Assembly: GCF_019880385.1 (NCBI RefSeq)
Contig: NZ_CP082273.1
Span: 1,116,001 to 1,180,000 of the forward strand
From: Nocardioides coralli
GTDB taxonomy: Bacteria > Actinomycetota > Actinomycetes > Propionibacteriales > Nocardioidaceae
DNA: 64,000 nucleotides
Direction: 5' to 3'
The translations under genes and the position numbers were made by a program. Below are positions 35,717 through 48,341 of the stretch, piece by piece (the first letter of the stretch is position 1; each line of letters starts with the position of its first letter). The notes under the pieces were generated by a model, which saw nothing but the letters and a program-made list of their open reading frames with translations, searched no databases and was not told the DNA's origin.

Positions 35717-36685
35717 ATGTTCGCCGTGTACGCCGACAGCTTCTCTGCCGACGACCCGCTGGCGGGACTGGTGGTGGGGGATCGCCCCGACCCCGAGGTC
35801 CCCGACGGCTGGACGACGGTGACCGTCCGGGCCGCTTCTCTCAACCACCACGACCTCTGGTCGCTCCGGGGTGTGGGGCTGCGCGAGGAGGCGTTGCCGA
35901 TGATCCTCGGCTGCGACGCCGCGGGGCTCGACGAGGACGGCAACGAGGTCGTCGTCCACGCCGTCATCAGCTCGCCGGGCTGGAGCGGCGACGAGACCCT
36001 CGACCCGAAGCGGTCCCTGCTGAGCGAGCGCTACCAGGGGACCTTCGCCGAGCGGGTGGCGGTGCCGCGACGCAACGTCGTGCCCAAGCCGGCATCGCTG
36101 AGCTTCGAGGAGGCGGCCTGCCTGCCGACCGCCTGGCTGACGGCGTACCGGATGCTCTTCGTCCAGGGCGGCATGCGGCCCGGCGACACCGTCCTGGTGC
36201 AGGGCGCCGGCGGCGGGGTGTCGACCGCCCTGATCACGCTGGCCCGGGCGGGCGGGCTCAAGGTGCTCGTGACGAGCCGCGACGAGGTGAAGCGCAAGCG
36301 GGCGCTGGAGCTCGGGGCCCACGAGGTGTTCGAGTCCGGCGAACGGCTGCCCGTGAAGGTCGACGGGGTCATGGAGACGGTGGGGCGCGCCACATGGTCG
36401 CACTCGATCAAGTCGCTGCGCCCCGGCGGGACCCTCGTGGTCACCGGGACCACGTCCGGAGCCGACCTCGACAACGCCGAGCTGACCCGGGTCTTCTTCC
36501 TGCAGCTGCGCGTCGTGGGCTCGACCATGGGCACCCGGGGCGAGCTGGCGTCGCTCGTGGAGATGCTCGACGCCACCGGGACCCGACCGCTGGTCGACCG
36601 CACCCTGCCGATGGACCAGGCCCGCGACGGCTTCGCGGCGATGGCGGAGGGCGACGTCTTCGGCAAGGTGGTGTTCACGCGCTGA
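35717..36685 (+). CDS. Zinc-type medium-chain alcohol dehydrogenase/quinone reductase
   Basis: 322 residues. N-terminal GroES-like domain (ASLNHHDLWSLRG; ILGCDAAG) and a Rossmann domain with VLVQGAGGGVSTALITLA. The structural zinc cysteines of classical alcohol dehydrogenases are missing, which favours a quinone oxidoreductase or enoyl reductase type. The last residue overlaps the next gene start by one base. The substrate is unknown. Confidence 0.85.
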   Translation: MFAVYADSFSADDPLAGLVVGDRPDPEVPDGWTTVTVRAASLNHHDLWSLRGVGLREEALPMILGCDAAGLDEDGNEVVVHAVISSPGWSGDETLDPKRSLLSERYQGTFAERVAVPRRNVVPKPASLSFEEAACLPTAWLTAYRMLFVQGGMRPGDTVLVQGAGGGVSTALITLARAGGLKVLVTSRDEVKRKRALELGAHEVFESGERLPVKVDGVMETVGRATWSHSIKSLRPGGTLVVTGTTSGADLDNAELTRVFFLQLRVVGSTMGTRGELASLVEMLDATGTRPLVDRTLPMDQARDGFAAMAEGDVFGKVVFTR

Positions 36686-37359
36686 TGGGACGCCACTTCA
36701 TCACCGGGGCCACCTCCGGGATCGGGCACGAGCTGGCGCGGCGGCTGCACGAGCGCGGCGACGACCTGGTGCTGCTCGCCCGCAACGAGGAGCGCGCGGC
36801 AGACCTCGCGGAGGCGTTCCCCGGGTCGGGGGTCGTGACCGCCGACCTGAGCGAGCTCCCGGCCGAGCTGCCCGACGGCGTGCCGGACTCCCTCGACGGC
36901 GTGGTGCACGCCGCGGGGGTCGTCGACGTGGCCAGCGTGGCTGACAGCGATGCGGCGAGCCTGGCCGAGACCGTCGCGGTCAACCTCGTCGCCCCGATGG
37001 CGTGGACCAGGCTGCTGCTGGAGCCCGTGCGCCGCGGGCGGGGCACTCACGTCTTCGTGAACTCCGGGTCCGGCCTGCGCGCCAACCCGCACTGGGCCTC
37101 CTACAACGCCTCGAAGTTCGGGTTGCGTGGCTTCGCCGACGCGCTCCGCCAGGAGGAGGCCGAGCACGGGGTCCGGGTGAGCTCGGTCTACCCCGGCCGG
37201 ACCGCCACCCGGATGCAGGAGCGGGTCCACGCCCAGGAGGGCAAGGAGTACGACGCCTCCCAGTGGATCCGTCCCGAGACCGTGGCCGAGGAGATCGTGC
37301 GGCTGCTCGACCTGTCGCGCGACGCCACGATCCCCGACGTGACACTTCGGCCCCTCTAG
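36685..37359 (+). CDS. Short-chain dehydrogenase/reductase
   Basis: 224 residues. ITGATSGIGHELA is the cofactor-binding motif; HAAGVVDV, a catalytic Ser in NSGSGLRA, and YNASKFGLRG (YxxxK) complete the classical SDR set. Co-translated with the zinc-type dehydrogenase (TGATG). Its stop overlaps the stop of the convergent nitroreductase-like gene (CTAG). Confidence 0.9.
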   Translation: MGRHFITGATSGIGHELARRLHERGDDLVLLARNEERAADLAEAFPGSGVVTADLSELPAELPDGVPDSLDGVVHAAGVVDVASVADSDAASLAETVAVNLVAPMAWTRLLLEPVRRGRGTHVFVNSGSGLRANPHWASYNASKFGLRGFADALRQEEAEHGVRVSSVYPGRTATRMQERVHAQEGKEYDASQWIRPETVAEEIVRLLDLSRDATIPDVTLRPL

Positions 37360-37886
37360 GGCACCGGCTCCAGCACGAACACCCGGATCCGGCGCCGGCC
37401 GCCCACGCGTTCCCGGTAGCGGCGGTAGCCGGCGTAGGAGGCCGACGCCAGCGCGAAGATCTCCTCCACCTCGGCGCCCGACGCCGGCCGGGCCACGACC
37501 TCGCGGGTCCGGCCGCGGTAGGTCACGCTCGCCCGCGGGTCCGCCTCGAGGTTGAGTGCCCACGCGGGGGTGCCCGGCTGGCCGAAGTTGGTGCCGAGGA
37601 GGGCCAGCGTGCCGGCGTACGGCGTGGCGATGAGGTGGCTGGTGCGCCGCTGGCCCGAACGGCGGCCGGTCGTCGTCACGTCGAGCACCGCCAGCCCGGT
37701 GAGCAGCCCGGGAGCGCTGTGACGGCCGCGCGAGAGCCGGCCGACGACGTCGTCGAGCCGGCGCAGCACCCGCGAGAGCACCCAGGCCCCGCCCCGCGTG
37801 CCCGCCATCCTGCGGACGGTCCGGTGGAGCGGGTTGCCGGTGCGGTGGTGGTAGTCGAGATCAGCGGCCAGGCCCACGGCGCTCAC
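37356..37886 (-). CDS. F420-dependent nitroreductase (Ddn) family protein
   Basis: 176 residues. LDVTTTGRRSGQRRTSHLI and GTPAWALNLEADPRASVTYRG are hallmarks of the deazaflavin-dependent Ddn/FDOR-B fold, which uses coenzyme F420. The physiological substrate is often a quinone. The GTG start overlaps the stop of the TetR gene (GTGA), so it is probably regulated by it. Confidence 0.82.
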   Translation of the reverse strand: MSAVGLAADLDYHHRTGNPLHRTVRRMAGTRGGAWVLSRVLRRLDDVVGRLSRGRHSAPGLLTGLAVLDVTTTGRRSGQRRTSHLIATPYAGTLALLGTNFGQPGTPAWALNLEADPRASVTYRGRTREVVARPASGAEVEEIFALASASYAGYRRYRERVGGRRRIRVFVLEPVP

Positions 37887-38497
37887 GTCCTGGAGGTCCA
37901 GTGCAGGGCCCCGACGAGCACCATCCGCAGCTGGGTGCGCGCCCGGGCGACGATGGCGGTCTCGGCGTCGGGGGAGGAGATCAGCTGCTCGGCGGTCGCG
38001 ACCACCGAGGTGACGACGAGGTTGGCGAGCACTCGCAGGTCGGCGTCGGTCCAGTCGGCAGCCCCCGGCAGTCGGGCGATGTCGGCGGCCAGCTCGGCCT
38101 CGAAACGCTCGATCTGGTCGCGGATCTCCTCCCGCACCGCCGGCGGCCCTGCCGCCCGCTCGCGGGCGATGAAGCCGATGTGGGCACGCTGGGCGTGCAC
38201 GTGCTCGACGAGGACGTCCAGCGACCGGTCGATGACCCGGTCCAGCTCCGGGTCGCCGCGCCGGACGTCGCGGAGCATGCTCCGCAGCGATGCCATCGAC
38301 TCCTCGACCAGGGCCATGCCGAGGTCCTCGAGGGAGCTGAAGTGCCGGTAGAACGCCGTCGGCACGATGCCGACCTCGCGGGTCACCTGGCGCAACGAGA
38401 GTGCCGCGAAGGTCTCGGCGTCGGAGAGCTCGAGAGCCGCGTCGAGGAGGGCGCGTCGGGTTCGCTCCTTGCGCTCGCCGCGGGTGGTGGTCGTCAC
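37883..38497 (-). CDS. TetR-family transcriptional regulator
   Basis: 204 residues. The N-terminal HTH region is clear (TRRALLDAALELSDAETFAALSLRQVTREVGIVPTAFYRHFSSLEDL by landmarks: ALLDAALEL, LRQVTREVG, TAFYRHFSS). The ligand domain is unlike any I can name. The GTG start is preceded by TAGGCT at 6 bases. It is co-translated with the Ddn-like gene and may control it, itself, or the divergent 67-residue gene. Confidence 0.9.
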   Translation of the reverse strand: MTTTTRGERKERTRRALLDAALELSDAETFAALSLRQVTREVGIVPTAFYRHFSSLEDLGMALVEESMASLRSMLRDVRRGDPELDRVIDRSLDVLVEHVHAQRAHIGFIARERAAGPPAVREEIRDQIERFEAELAADIARLPGAADWTDADLRVLANLVVTSVVATAEQLISSPDAETAIVARARTQLRMVLVGALHWTSRT

Positions 38498-38503
38498 GCT
38501 GGC

Positions 38504-38509
38504 AGCCTA
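38504..38509 (-). promoter_or_regulatory. -10 box TAGGCT for the TetR gene, leaderless type
   Basis: On the minus strand TAGGCT ends 6 bases before the TetR GTG. Confidence 0.5.
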
Positions 38510-38554
38510 GCCACGGCACGCCGTCACCTCGGACGGGCGTGGGAGACTGGCGCC

Positions 38555-38758
38555 ATGACGGACCGGCTGAGCAAGGGTGAGATCCGCAAGGACGCCGTGC
38601 AGTCCGTGGTGGAGGCCGCCGCCGGCACGGTGGGTCAGGTGACGACGATCCTCACCGGTGCCGTCAAGGACGTCGCCGGGGTGCTCGGGGGGTTCGCGAC
38701 CGAGCTCTTCGAGATCCGTGACTCGTCCCGTCGTGCCCGGGAGGACGTCGACGGGTGA
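38555..38758 (+). CDS. Conserved-looking small protein of unknown function
   Basis: 67 residues with an amphipathic helical middle (VVEAAAGTVGQVTTILTGAVKDVAGVLGGFATELFEIRD), too polar for a sure membrane segment. It begins with a charged MTDRLSKGEIRK stretch. The ATG is preceded by GAGACT at 6 bases, a variant of the leaderless box. Codon usage in the third position is GC-rich, as in real genes here. No function is known to me. It is divergent from the TetR regulator. Confidence 0.6.
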   Translation: MTDRLSKGEIRKDAVQSVVEAAAGTVGQVTTILTGAVKDVAGVLGGFATELFEIRDSSRRAREDVDG

Positions 38759-38764
38759 GCGGGC

Positions 38765-39565
38765 TCAGCCCTCGGGGGCGAGCTCGGCGACCATCGCGAT
38801 GACGTCCTCGATGGAGTCGAGCACCTCGGTGGCACGGTAGGGGAAGTCGTCGACGCGATCGGCCGAGGTCGATCCCGACAGCACGAGGATCGTGCGCAGC
38901 CCCGCCTCCAGGCCGGCGACGACGTCGGTGTCCATGCGGTCGCCGACCATCATGGTCGTCTCCGAGTGAGCCTGCAGCTCGTTGAGCGCGAAGCGCATCA
39001 TCAGCGAGTTGGGCTTGCCGATGTAGTAGGGCTGACGGTTGGTCGCGGTGCTGATGAGGGCGGCCACCGAGCCGGTCGCCGGCAGCTTGCCGTGGACGCT
39101 GGGCCCGCTCGGGTCGGGGTTGGTGGCGATGAAGCGGGCACCGCCGTCGATGAGCCGGATGGCGCGGGTGATCGCCTCGAAGGAATAGGTGCGGGTCTCG
39201 CCCAGCACCACGTAGTCGGGGTCGCGGTCGTTCATCGTGTAGCCGATCTCGTGCAACGCGGTGGTCAACCCGGCCTCGCCGACGACGTAGGCCGTGCCGC
39301 CGGGTCGCTGGTCGTCGAGGAACTGCGCGGTGGCGAGCGCCGAGGTCCAGATCGCGGACTCGGGCACGTCGATGTCGGCCCGCTGCAACCGGGCGCGCAG
39401 GTCGCGCGGGGTGAAGATCGAGTTGTTGGTGAGGACCAGGAACGGGCGGTCGTGTCGCTTCAGGGTGTCGATGAACTCCGCGGCACCGGGGAGCGGGTCC
39501 TCCTCGTGTACCAGGACGCCGTCCATGTCGATGAGCCAGCACTCCACCGGCCGGGTGTTCGTCAT
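38765..39565 (-). CDS. HAD-superfamily phosphatase, NagD-like
   Basis: 266 residues. Motif I is LIDMDGVL, motif II VLTNNS, motif III the Lys of YIGKPN and motif IV GDRMDTDV, the order of NagD/p-nitrophenyl phosphatase-like HAD enzymes with a C2 cap. They dephosphorylate nucleotides, glycolate-2-phosphate or polyol phosphates. It precedes nothing on its strand but may follow the alpha/beta hydrolase in one transcript (19-base gap). Confidence 0.88.
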   Translation of the reverse strand: MTNTRPVECWLIDMDGVLVHEEDPLPGAAEFIDTLKRHDRPFLVLTNNSIFTPRDLRARLQRADIDVPESAIWTSALATAQFLDDQRPGGTAYVVGEAGLTTALHEIGYTMNDRDPDYVVLGETRTYSFEAITRAIRLIDGGARFIATNPDPSGPSVHGKLPATGSVAALISTATNRQPYYIGKPNSLMMRFALNELQAHSETTMMVGDRMDTDVVAGLEAGLRTILVLSGSTSADRVDDFPYRATEVLDSIEDVIAMVAELAPEG

Positions 39566-39584
39566 GGCGTCATGCTTGCAGACC

Positions 39585-40424
39585 TCAGCCCTCCGAGGCG
39601 CTCCGCGCCCGCTCCGCGATCAGCGCAGCAAGCGTCTCGGGAGCCTCCTCGGGGATCCAGTGCGAGACGCCCGGCAGCACCTCCAGCCGGTAGGGCGCGT
39701 CGACCCAGCGCTCGGTGAGCTCCGCGCCCGTCCGGGCCAGCGCCACGTCGTGGTCGCTCCAGACCATGGTGGTGGGCACACGCACCGGGCGACGGAGCGT
39801 GCGGCGACGGGTGAACGGCATCCCGCGGTACCACAGCAGCCCGCCGCGGAGGGCTCCGTCCTGCACGACCTCGGCGCGGTAGCGCGCCACCATCTCGCGG
39901 GTCATCCCGCCGGCGCGGAACGCACCCTCCCCCCGCGGAGAGGCGAGCACCTTCTCGGGCACCCATGGCAGCTGGAAGAAGGCCATGTACCAGCTCCGCC
40001 GCAGCTGGTCGCTGCGACGGAAGGACTCGACGAAGGCGCCCGGGTGGGGGACCGAGACGGCGACCAGCGACCTGACGAGGTCGGGACGGTGGCCGGCCAG
40101 CAGCCAGGCGACGAGCGAGCCCCAGTCGTGGCCGACCAGGTGGACCGGCGTACCGACCACCTCGGCGAGGGCGGCCGCGTCGGCGACCAGGTGCTCGGCG
40201 GCATAGTCACGTCGCCGGCGGGGGCGCGCCCCGGGCGAGTAGCCGCGCTGGTCGGGCGCGAGGGTGCGGAAGCCCTGCTGGTGGAGGAGCGGTGTGACAG
40301 CGTCCCAGCTGGTGGCGCGCTGCGGGAAGCCGTGCAGCAGCAGGACGGGCGGGCCGTCCTCGGGCCCCTCGTCACGCACGGCGAAGGTCAGCCCGTCATG
40401 GGTCCACGTGGTCAACCGGGTCAT
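39585..40424 (-). CDS. Alpha/beta hydrolase, epoxide hydrolase-like
   Basis: 279 residues. LLLHGFPQ gives the oxyanion HGxP motif, GHDWGS the nucleophilic Asp, and GVSHWIPEE the catalytic His; the cap region contains YRGMPF. Together these fit the soluble epoxide hydrolase or haloalkane dehalogenase group. The ATG at 40424 is preceded by TACGGT at 6 bases; the frame continues upstream but lacks a ribosome binding site. The substrate is unknown. Confidence 0.87.
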   Translation of the reverse strand: MTRLTTWTHDGLTFAVRDEGPEDGPPVLLLHGFPQRATSWDAVTPLLHQQGFRTLAPDQRGYSPGARPRRRRDYAAEHLVADAAALAEVVGTPVHLVGHDWGSLVAWLLAGHRPDLVRSLVAVSVPHPGAFVESFRRSDQLRRSWYMAFFQLPWVPEKVLASPRGEGAFRAGGMTREMVARYRAEVVQDGALRGGLLWYRGMPFTRRRTLRRPVRVPTTMVWSDHDVALARTGAELTERWVDAPYRLEVLPGVSHWIPEEAPETLAALIAERARSASEG

Positions 40425-40430
40425 GCTGTC

Positions 40431-40436
40431 ACCGTA
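40431..40436 (-). promoter_or_regulatory. -10 box TACGGT, leaderless type
   Basis: On the minus strand TACGGT ends 6 bases before the hydrolase ATG and directly follows the terminator hairpin of the protease gene. Confidence 0.5.
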
Positions 40437-40438
40437 GG

Positions 40439-40471
40439 GGAGCGGCACCGGTCGGCCTACGGTGCCGCTCC
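40439..40471 (-). terminator. Terminator of the subtilisin-like protease gene
   Basis: GGAGCGGCACCG and CGGTGCCGCTCC form a perfect 12-base stem with a 9-base loop, 20 bases past the protease stop on the minus strand. Confidence 0.75.
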
Positions 40472-40491
40472 TCCTGCGCCGCGGGCGGTGA

Positions 40492-41988
40492 TCAGCGCTT
40501 CTTGAGCAAGGTGAGCGCGTGGATGCAGCGGAGCGCCTTCTTGGTGTGCACCATGCCCATGCCTGAGTGGATGTCGAACCCGCGGTCCATCATGTCGACC
40601 GCCGTCGCGCGCAGGCAGCTCTTCACCTGCCGCGGCGTCGCCCGCGGGTTGGCCTCCAGCATGAGCGCCACGACACCGGCGACGTGCGGCGACGACATCG
40701 ACGTGCCGGAGATGCAGAAGTAGCCGGGCGTCTGGATCTCCGGGCACTCCGTCAGCGGCGCGAGCACGGACGGGGACAGCGCAGCCATGATGGTGTCGCC
40801 GGGGGCCACGACGTCGACCTGCGGACCCGAGCCGTCCTGGGCGCCACGGCTGGAGAAGTCGGTCATCTCCTGGCCCTCGTCGCACCGCGAGGAGTCCTTG
40901 GTCTTGCAGGCGGCCCCGACGAGGATGGCGCCGTTCCGGGGGTCGTGGTAGCCGCCGATGGTGCCCGGCTCCGGGCCGTTGTTGCCGGCCGAGAACACCA
41001 CGTGCACCCCGCTGTCCACGACGGAGGCGATCATCTCCGACATCGCGTCGAAGTCGGTCGGCTCGCCGCAGTCTAGACCGAAGCAGTTGGGCTCGGTCGG
41101 GAGCAGACCCCAGGAGTTCTGGGTGATGTCAATGCCGTACTCCTTGCGGTGCCGGATCGTCCAGTCGAAGGCGGCCAGCGCGGCCTCCTCCCAGTCGATG
41201 TCGTCGACGATGCCGAAGCCGGGCGTCGCCACCCGCATGGAGATCAGCTCGACGCCCGGGGCGACACCGGCGAGGTCCGGACCGCCCTGCGACGCGGAGA
41301 GGCTGCCGTCGCCGCCGATCGTGCCCGCGACGTGGGTCCCGTGGCCGATCTCGTCCTGGAGCGCCACGGGGCCGGTCGACTCCGCGTAGGTGTCCCACTG
41401 CTCGGTCGAGAACCCCGCCTGCTGGTTCACCTCGGAGTAGGAGAAGTTGAGTCCCTTGACCACACGGTCACCGAAGTCGGGGTGCCCCGCGAAGATGCCG
41501 GAGTCCAGGACGGCCACGGTCACGCCCTTGCCGGTGACCCCCGGTCGCGTCCCGCGGACACGCTTCTTCCCTGCTCGGGTGGTGTACCGCTGCGGCTTGT
41601 CGACGCCGACGGCCTTGATCTGCTTCTTGGACTCGTAGAGCTGGGTGTCCAACCGGCGCTGCGGCTCCACCGCGGCCACACCGGGGACGGTGTCGAGCCG
41701 GTCGATCACCCTGAGGGGCGCCGTCACGGCGATCGCGCCGATCGTGCGCAGCGGAATCGCGCGCTCCACGCCCAGCGCCTGCAGCGCCGCCAGGGTGCCG
41801 GTCGGGATGCCGCCGCCGTCGAAGGCCACGATGACCTTGCCCAGCCCGTCGCCGTCCGTCGGCACCGAGGACGCAGGTGCGGACGGGGGCTGGGCGCTGG
41901 CCCCCGTGGTTGCGGGTACCGCCATGGCAGCGGCCGTGGCCAGGACAGCGACGGACGCCGTCAGGCGTCGGGTGATCGTGCGCAGCAT
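40492..41988 (-). CDS. Secreted subtilisin-like serine protease (S8)
   Basis: 498 residues. A signal peptide (about 1-32, ending near ASAQ) and an inhibitor-like propeptide (IVAFDGG ... RIDRL... to about 120) precede the catalytic domain. Catalytic Asp is in VAVLDSG, His in GHGTHVAG and Ser in GTSMSSPHVAG; the oxyanion Asn is in SAGNNGP. Several paired cysteines suggest disulfides. It should act outside the cell. The ATG at 41988 has GGAAGG seven bases upstream. Confidence 0.93.
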   Translation of the reverse strand: MLRTITRRLTASVAVLATAAAMAVPATTGASAQPPSAPASSVPTDGDGLGKVIVAFDGGGIPTGTLAALQALGVERAIPLRTIGAIAVTAPLRVIDRLDTVPGVAAVEPQRRLDTQLYESKKQIKAVGVDKPQRYTTRAGKKRVRGTRPGVTGKGVTVAVLDSGIFAGHPDFGDRVVKGLNFSYSEVNQQAGFSTEQWDTYAESTGPVALQDEIGHGTHVAGTIGGDGSLSASQGGPDLAGVAPGVELISMRVATPGFGIVDDIDWEEAALAAFDWTIRHRKEYGIDITQNSWGLLPTEPNCFGLDCGEPTDFDAMSEMIASVVDSGVHVVFSAGNNGPEPGTIGGYHDPRNGAILVGAACKTKDSSRCDEGQEMTDFSSRGAQDGSGPQVDVVAPGDTIMAALSPSVLAPLTECPEIQTPGYFCISGTSMSSPHVAGVVALMLEANPRATPRQVKSCLRATAVDMMDRGFDIHSGMGMVHTKKALRCIHALTLLKKR

Positions 41989-42154
41989 GATGAAGCCTTC
42001 CAGAGTGGGTCTCGCACTCCAACGAGATGCGGGCCCGTCCGTTACGTGGCTCACGTTCCTGCCCGCCGGGCCACGTGCCGCCTCGCGCGCACGGGCGTAG
42101 AGTCAGGAAGTCGACCGGCGCCGCCGGGGCGCCGCGTGCACCCCAGGGGGAGTC

Positions 42155-42541
42155 ATGGGCCTCAGTGATGGCAAGGTCTCGGCCGCGATCGCCGTTTCCG
42201 ACATGGACCGGGCGGTCGAGTTCTACGAGGGGAAGCTCGGGCTGACCCCTTCCGGAGGGGAGGAGGTCGACGGTGGCCGCACCTACGCGTGCGGCGGCGG
42301 CAGCAGCGTCCACGTCTTCCCGTCACCGGCGGCCCACGGCACCGGGGCCACGGTCGCGGGCTGGCAGGTCGACGACGTCGAGGGCACGATCGGCGACCTG
42401 CTCGCGCGTGGGGTGACCCCGGAGCACTACGACGACGGCCCGATCGCGACCGACGAGAAGGGCGTGGCGCGGATCGGTGACTTCGTCGGGGCCTGGGTCA
42501 AGGACCCCGACGGCAACGTGTTGTCGATCGGCAACGGCTAG
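42155..42541 (+). CDS. VOC/glyoxalase-fold protein
   Basis: 128 residues. AIAVSDMDRAVEFYEGKLGL and WVKDPDGNVLSI are the two ends of a vicinal oxygen chelate fold. The metal ligands are only partly conserved, so it may be a binding or resistance protein rather than glyoxalase I. GGGGGAG lies just before the ATG. A TAGAGT box (42098-42103) is a likely -10 with a 45-base leader. Confidence 0.85.
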   Translation: MGLSDGKVSAAIAVSDMDRAVEFYEGKLGLTPSGGEEVDGGRTYACGGGSSVHVFPSPAAHGTGATVAGWQVDDVEGTIGDLLARGVTPEHYDDGPIATDEKGVARIGDFVGAWVKDPDGNVLSIGNG

Positions 42542-42556
42542 CTCGCCGTCTCGAGT

Positions 42557-42733
42557 TCAGTCCTCGGGGTCGTCGAGCCGCGCCAGCCAGGTGGCGAACC
42601 GCTCGACGGCGGTCTCGAAGTCGGGGTTGAGGTCGGTGAACTCGGCAAGCCGCTCCGCGACCCACGCCAGGGTGACCTCCTCGTCACCCCGACGCTTCTC
42701 GAGCTCCTCGATCCCGCGGTCGGTGAAGTACAC
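42557..42733 (-). CDS. DUF6104 family small protein, downstream of kgd
   Basis: 58 residues: it begins VYFTDRGIEELEKRRGDEEV and ends in ATWLARLDDPED. This is the short actinobacterial DUF6104 family, often found beside the 2-oxoglutarate dehydrogenase gene. The GTG lies 6 bases after the kgd stop, so it is almost certainly in the same mRNA. The charged helical sequence suggests a small soluble protein, perhaps a modulator; no function is known. Confidence 0.85.
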   Translation of the reverse strand: MYFTDRGIEELEKRRGDEEVTLAWVAERLAEFTDLNPDFETAVERFATWLARLDDPED

Positions 42734-42739
42734 GGGCGC

Positions 42740-46573
<3,834 letters not shown>

Positions 46574-46623
46574 GGGTGCTTTTCGCCTCTTCCGGGATCG
46601 CGCGCGGTTGGGTGCTCCACCAA

Positions 46624-46629
46624 AGGCTA
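46624..46629 (-). promoter_or_regulatory. -10 box TAGCCT for kgd
   Basis: On the minus strand TAGCCT lies about 50 bases before the kgd GTG, implying a short untranslated leader of about 45 bases. Confidence 0.4.
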
Positions 46630-46707
46630 GTCCCACAGCCATGCAAATGCGCAGCCACCGTCCGGGATCGGGGTCGGGGCCGCGCGACACGACAGACAGG
46701 GAGTCCG

Positions 46708-47430
46708 ATGACTGTGAAGCGGACCCGGCGAAGGCGGCTCCGAACCGCCGTGCCGGTCGTCGCGCTGGCCCTCCTCCTGCCCCTGGTGGCGACCTCGTGC
46801 AGCGGGGACGACGAGGAGCCTCGCCCGGACGCCGACCCGTCACCTTCGCTGCAGGAGCCGGAGGAGGCGCCGACCCTCGCGGTCGAGCCGGTCACCACGA
46901 CCGGCCGGGTGCTGGGTCGGCTGCCGCGCAAGGACCGCGTGCGCGTCGAGCGCGCGGTCTCCCGGGTGGCGGTGCGCTGGATGGACGACGCCTTCCTCGG
47001 CGGCCGCTACCCGCGGTCCGGCTTCGGCAGCTCCTTCGCCGTCTTCACTCCTGGCGCCCGGGCGGCCGCGCGACGTGACCTCGGCCGGATGACCAACAAG
47101 CTGGTCGGGCGCCGCGTCGACGCGGTCACGCCCACCGCGATCAGCGTGGAGGTCGACCTGCTCGCCGTGCGCCTGCGCGCCGTCACCGCCACCGCCCACG
47201 TCGACCTGCGGTTCCGCACGACCGGCAAGGTCGAGCGCGACTACCGCGTCGCGGGCCGCCTGATGATGACGCGGCAACAGCCGGGGTGGCGGGTGTTCGC
47301 CTACGACATCGCGCGGGGCCAGCAGGGTGGCAAGCCCGCCCAGAAGCAGCAGCAGAAGCAGGACCAGAAGCAGAAGGAGAAGCAGGGCAGATCGACGACG
47401 AAGAACCGCTCCCGGGGAGGTCGGGCATGA
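46708..47430 (+). CDS. Probable lipoprotein of unknown function with Gln/Lys-rich tail
   Basis: 240 residues. The N-terminus [18 protein letters not shown] and a hydrophobic core ending in LVATSC suggest a lipoprotein signal peptide. The middle (about 60-200) is a compact alpha/beta domain that I do not recognise, possibly NTF2-like. The last 35 residues are almost only Gln, Lys and Arg. GGGAG lies before the ATG. The stop overlaps the LCP gene by four bases (ATGA), hinting at a cell-wall role. Confidence 0.7.
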   Translation: MTVKRTRRRRLRTAVPVVALALLLPLVATSCSGDDEEPRPDADPSPSLQEPEEAPTLAVEPVTTTGRVLGRLPRKDRVRVERAVSRVAVRWMDDAFLGGRYPRSGFGSSFAVFTPGARAAARRDLGRMTNKLVGRRVDAVTPTAISVEVDLLAVRLRAVTATAHVDLRFRTTGKVERDYRVAGRLMMTRQQPGWRVFAYDIARGQQGGKPAQKQQQKQDQKQKEKQGRSTTKNRSRGGRA

Positions 47431-48335
47431 CCCGCAGGCTGCCGACGTTCCTGCGCACCGGGTTGCTGGTGCTGGTGCTGGCCCTCGTGGGCGTGACGGT
47501 GCCCGACTCCGCCGTCCGGCCCGCCGAGGTCAGCCTCGTCAAGGTCCCGCACGCCCGCGGCGTCGACGGCGGGAGGGGCGTGATCTGGATCCTGGGGATC
47601 GGGTCGGACGCGCGCCCCGGACAGCTGATGACCCGGACCCGCGGTGACGCCATCCAGATGATCGCCCTGAACCCGCGCACCGGCGCAGCCTCCGCCATCG
47701 GCATCCCCCGCGACTCGTGGGTGCCGATCCCGGGCCACGGCTACAACCGCGTCAACGCGGCCCTCACCTTCGGTGGTCCCGCGCTGATGGGCCGGACCGT
47801 CGGGGCCATGGTGGGTGTGCAGCCGGACTACGTGATGGTCACGCGCTTCCCGTTCTTCGAGAACATGGTCGACGCGATCGGCGGCATCTACGTCGACAAC
47901 CCCCGTGCCTTCGGCGACCCCGACCTCAAGCCGCGCGGCTTCCGACGTGGCCACATCAAGGTCGACGGGTACGGCGCCATGGCCTTCGCCCGGATCCGCA
48001 AGAGCCTGGCAGGCGGCGACTTCGACCGGTCGGCCAACCAGCAGCGGGTGCTGCGGGGCATCCAGTCGCGCATCGCGACACGGGCGGGTCAACCCGGCTT
48101 CGTCGAGCGAGGTGTGGTCTCGGTGATGCGCAACATGGACACCAACCTCGGCCCCGCCGAGCTGTTCCGGCTGGCCCACGTGGTGGCGCAGGTCGACCCG
48201 CGCCGGATCCGCACGTGCGTCGTGGGCGGGTCCTTCGGGAACGTCGGTGGGGCCAGCATCATCCGGCCCAACCTCACCCAGGCGCGTCGCTACGGGAACG
48301 CCGCCCGCAACGACGGGAGCCTGGGCCGCTGCTGA
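47427..48335 (+). CDS. LytR-CpsA-Psr (LCP) family protein
   Basis: 302 residues. An N-terminal membrane segment (about 8-27) is followed by the extracellular LCP domain: WILGIGSDAR, TRGDAIQMIALNP, AIGIPRDSWVPIPG, GYNRVNAA and FARIRKSLAGGDFDRSANQQ, which place the conserved Asp and Arg residues of the pyrophosphate site. LCP enzymes attach glycopolymers to peptidoglycan. Two cysteines near the C-terminus may form a disulfide. It is translationally coupled with the preceding lipoprotein. Confidence 0.92.
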   Translation: MTRRLPTFLRTGLLVLVLALVGVTVPDSAVRPAEVSLVKVPHARGVDGGRGVIWILGIGSDARPGQLMTRTRGDAIQMIALNPRTGAASAIGIPRDSWVPIPGHGYNRVNAALTFGGPALMGRTVGAMVGVQPDYVMVTRFPFFENMVDAIGGIYVDNPRAFGDPDLKPRGFRRGHIKVDGYGAMAFARIRKSLAGGDFDRSANQQRVLRGIQSRIATRAGQPGFVERGVVSVMRNMDTNLGPAELFRLAHVVAQVDPRRIRTCVVGGSFGNVGGASIIRPNLTQARRYGNAARNDGSLGRC

Positions 48336-48341
48336 GTCGGC

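Noticed and set aside
42155..42541. Glyoxalase I (lactoylglutathione lyase)
   Set aside because: Metal ligands are not all conserved, and actinobacteria use mycothiol rather than glutathione.
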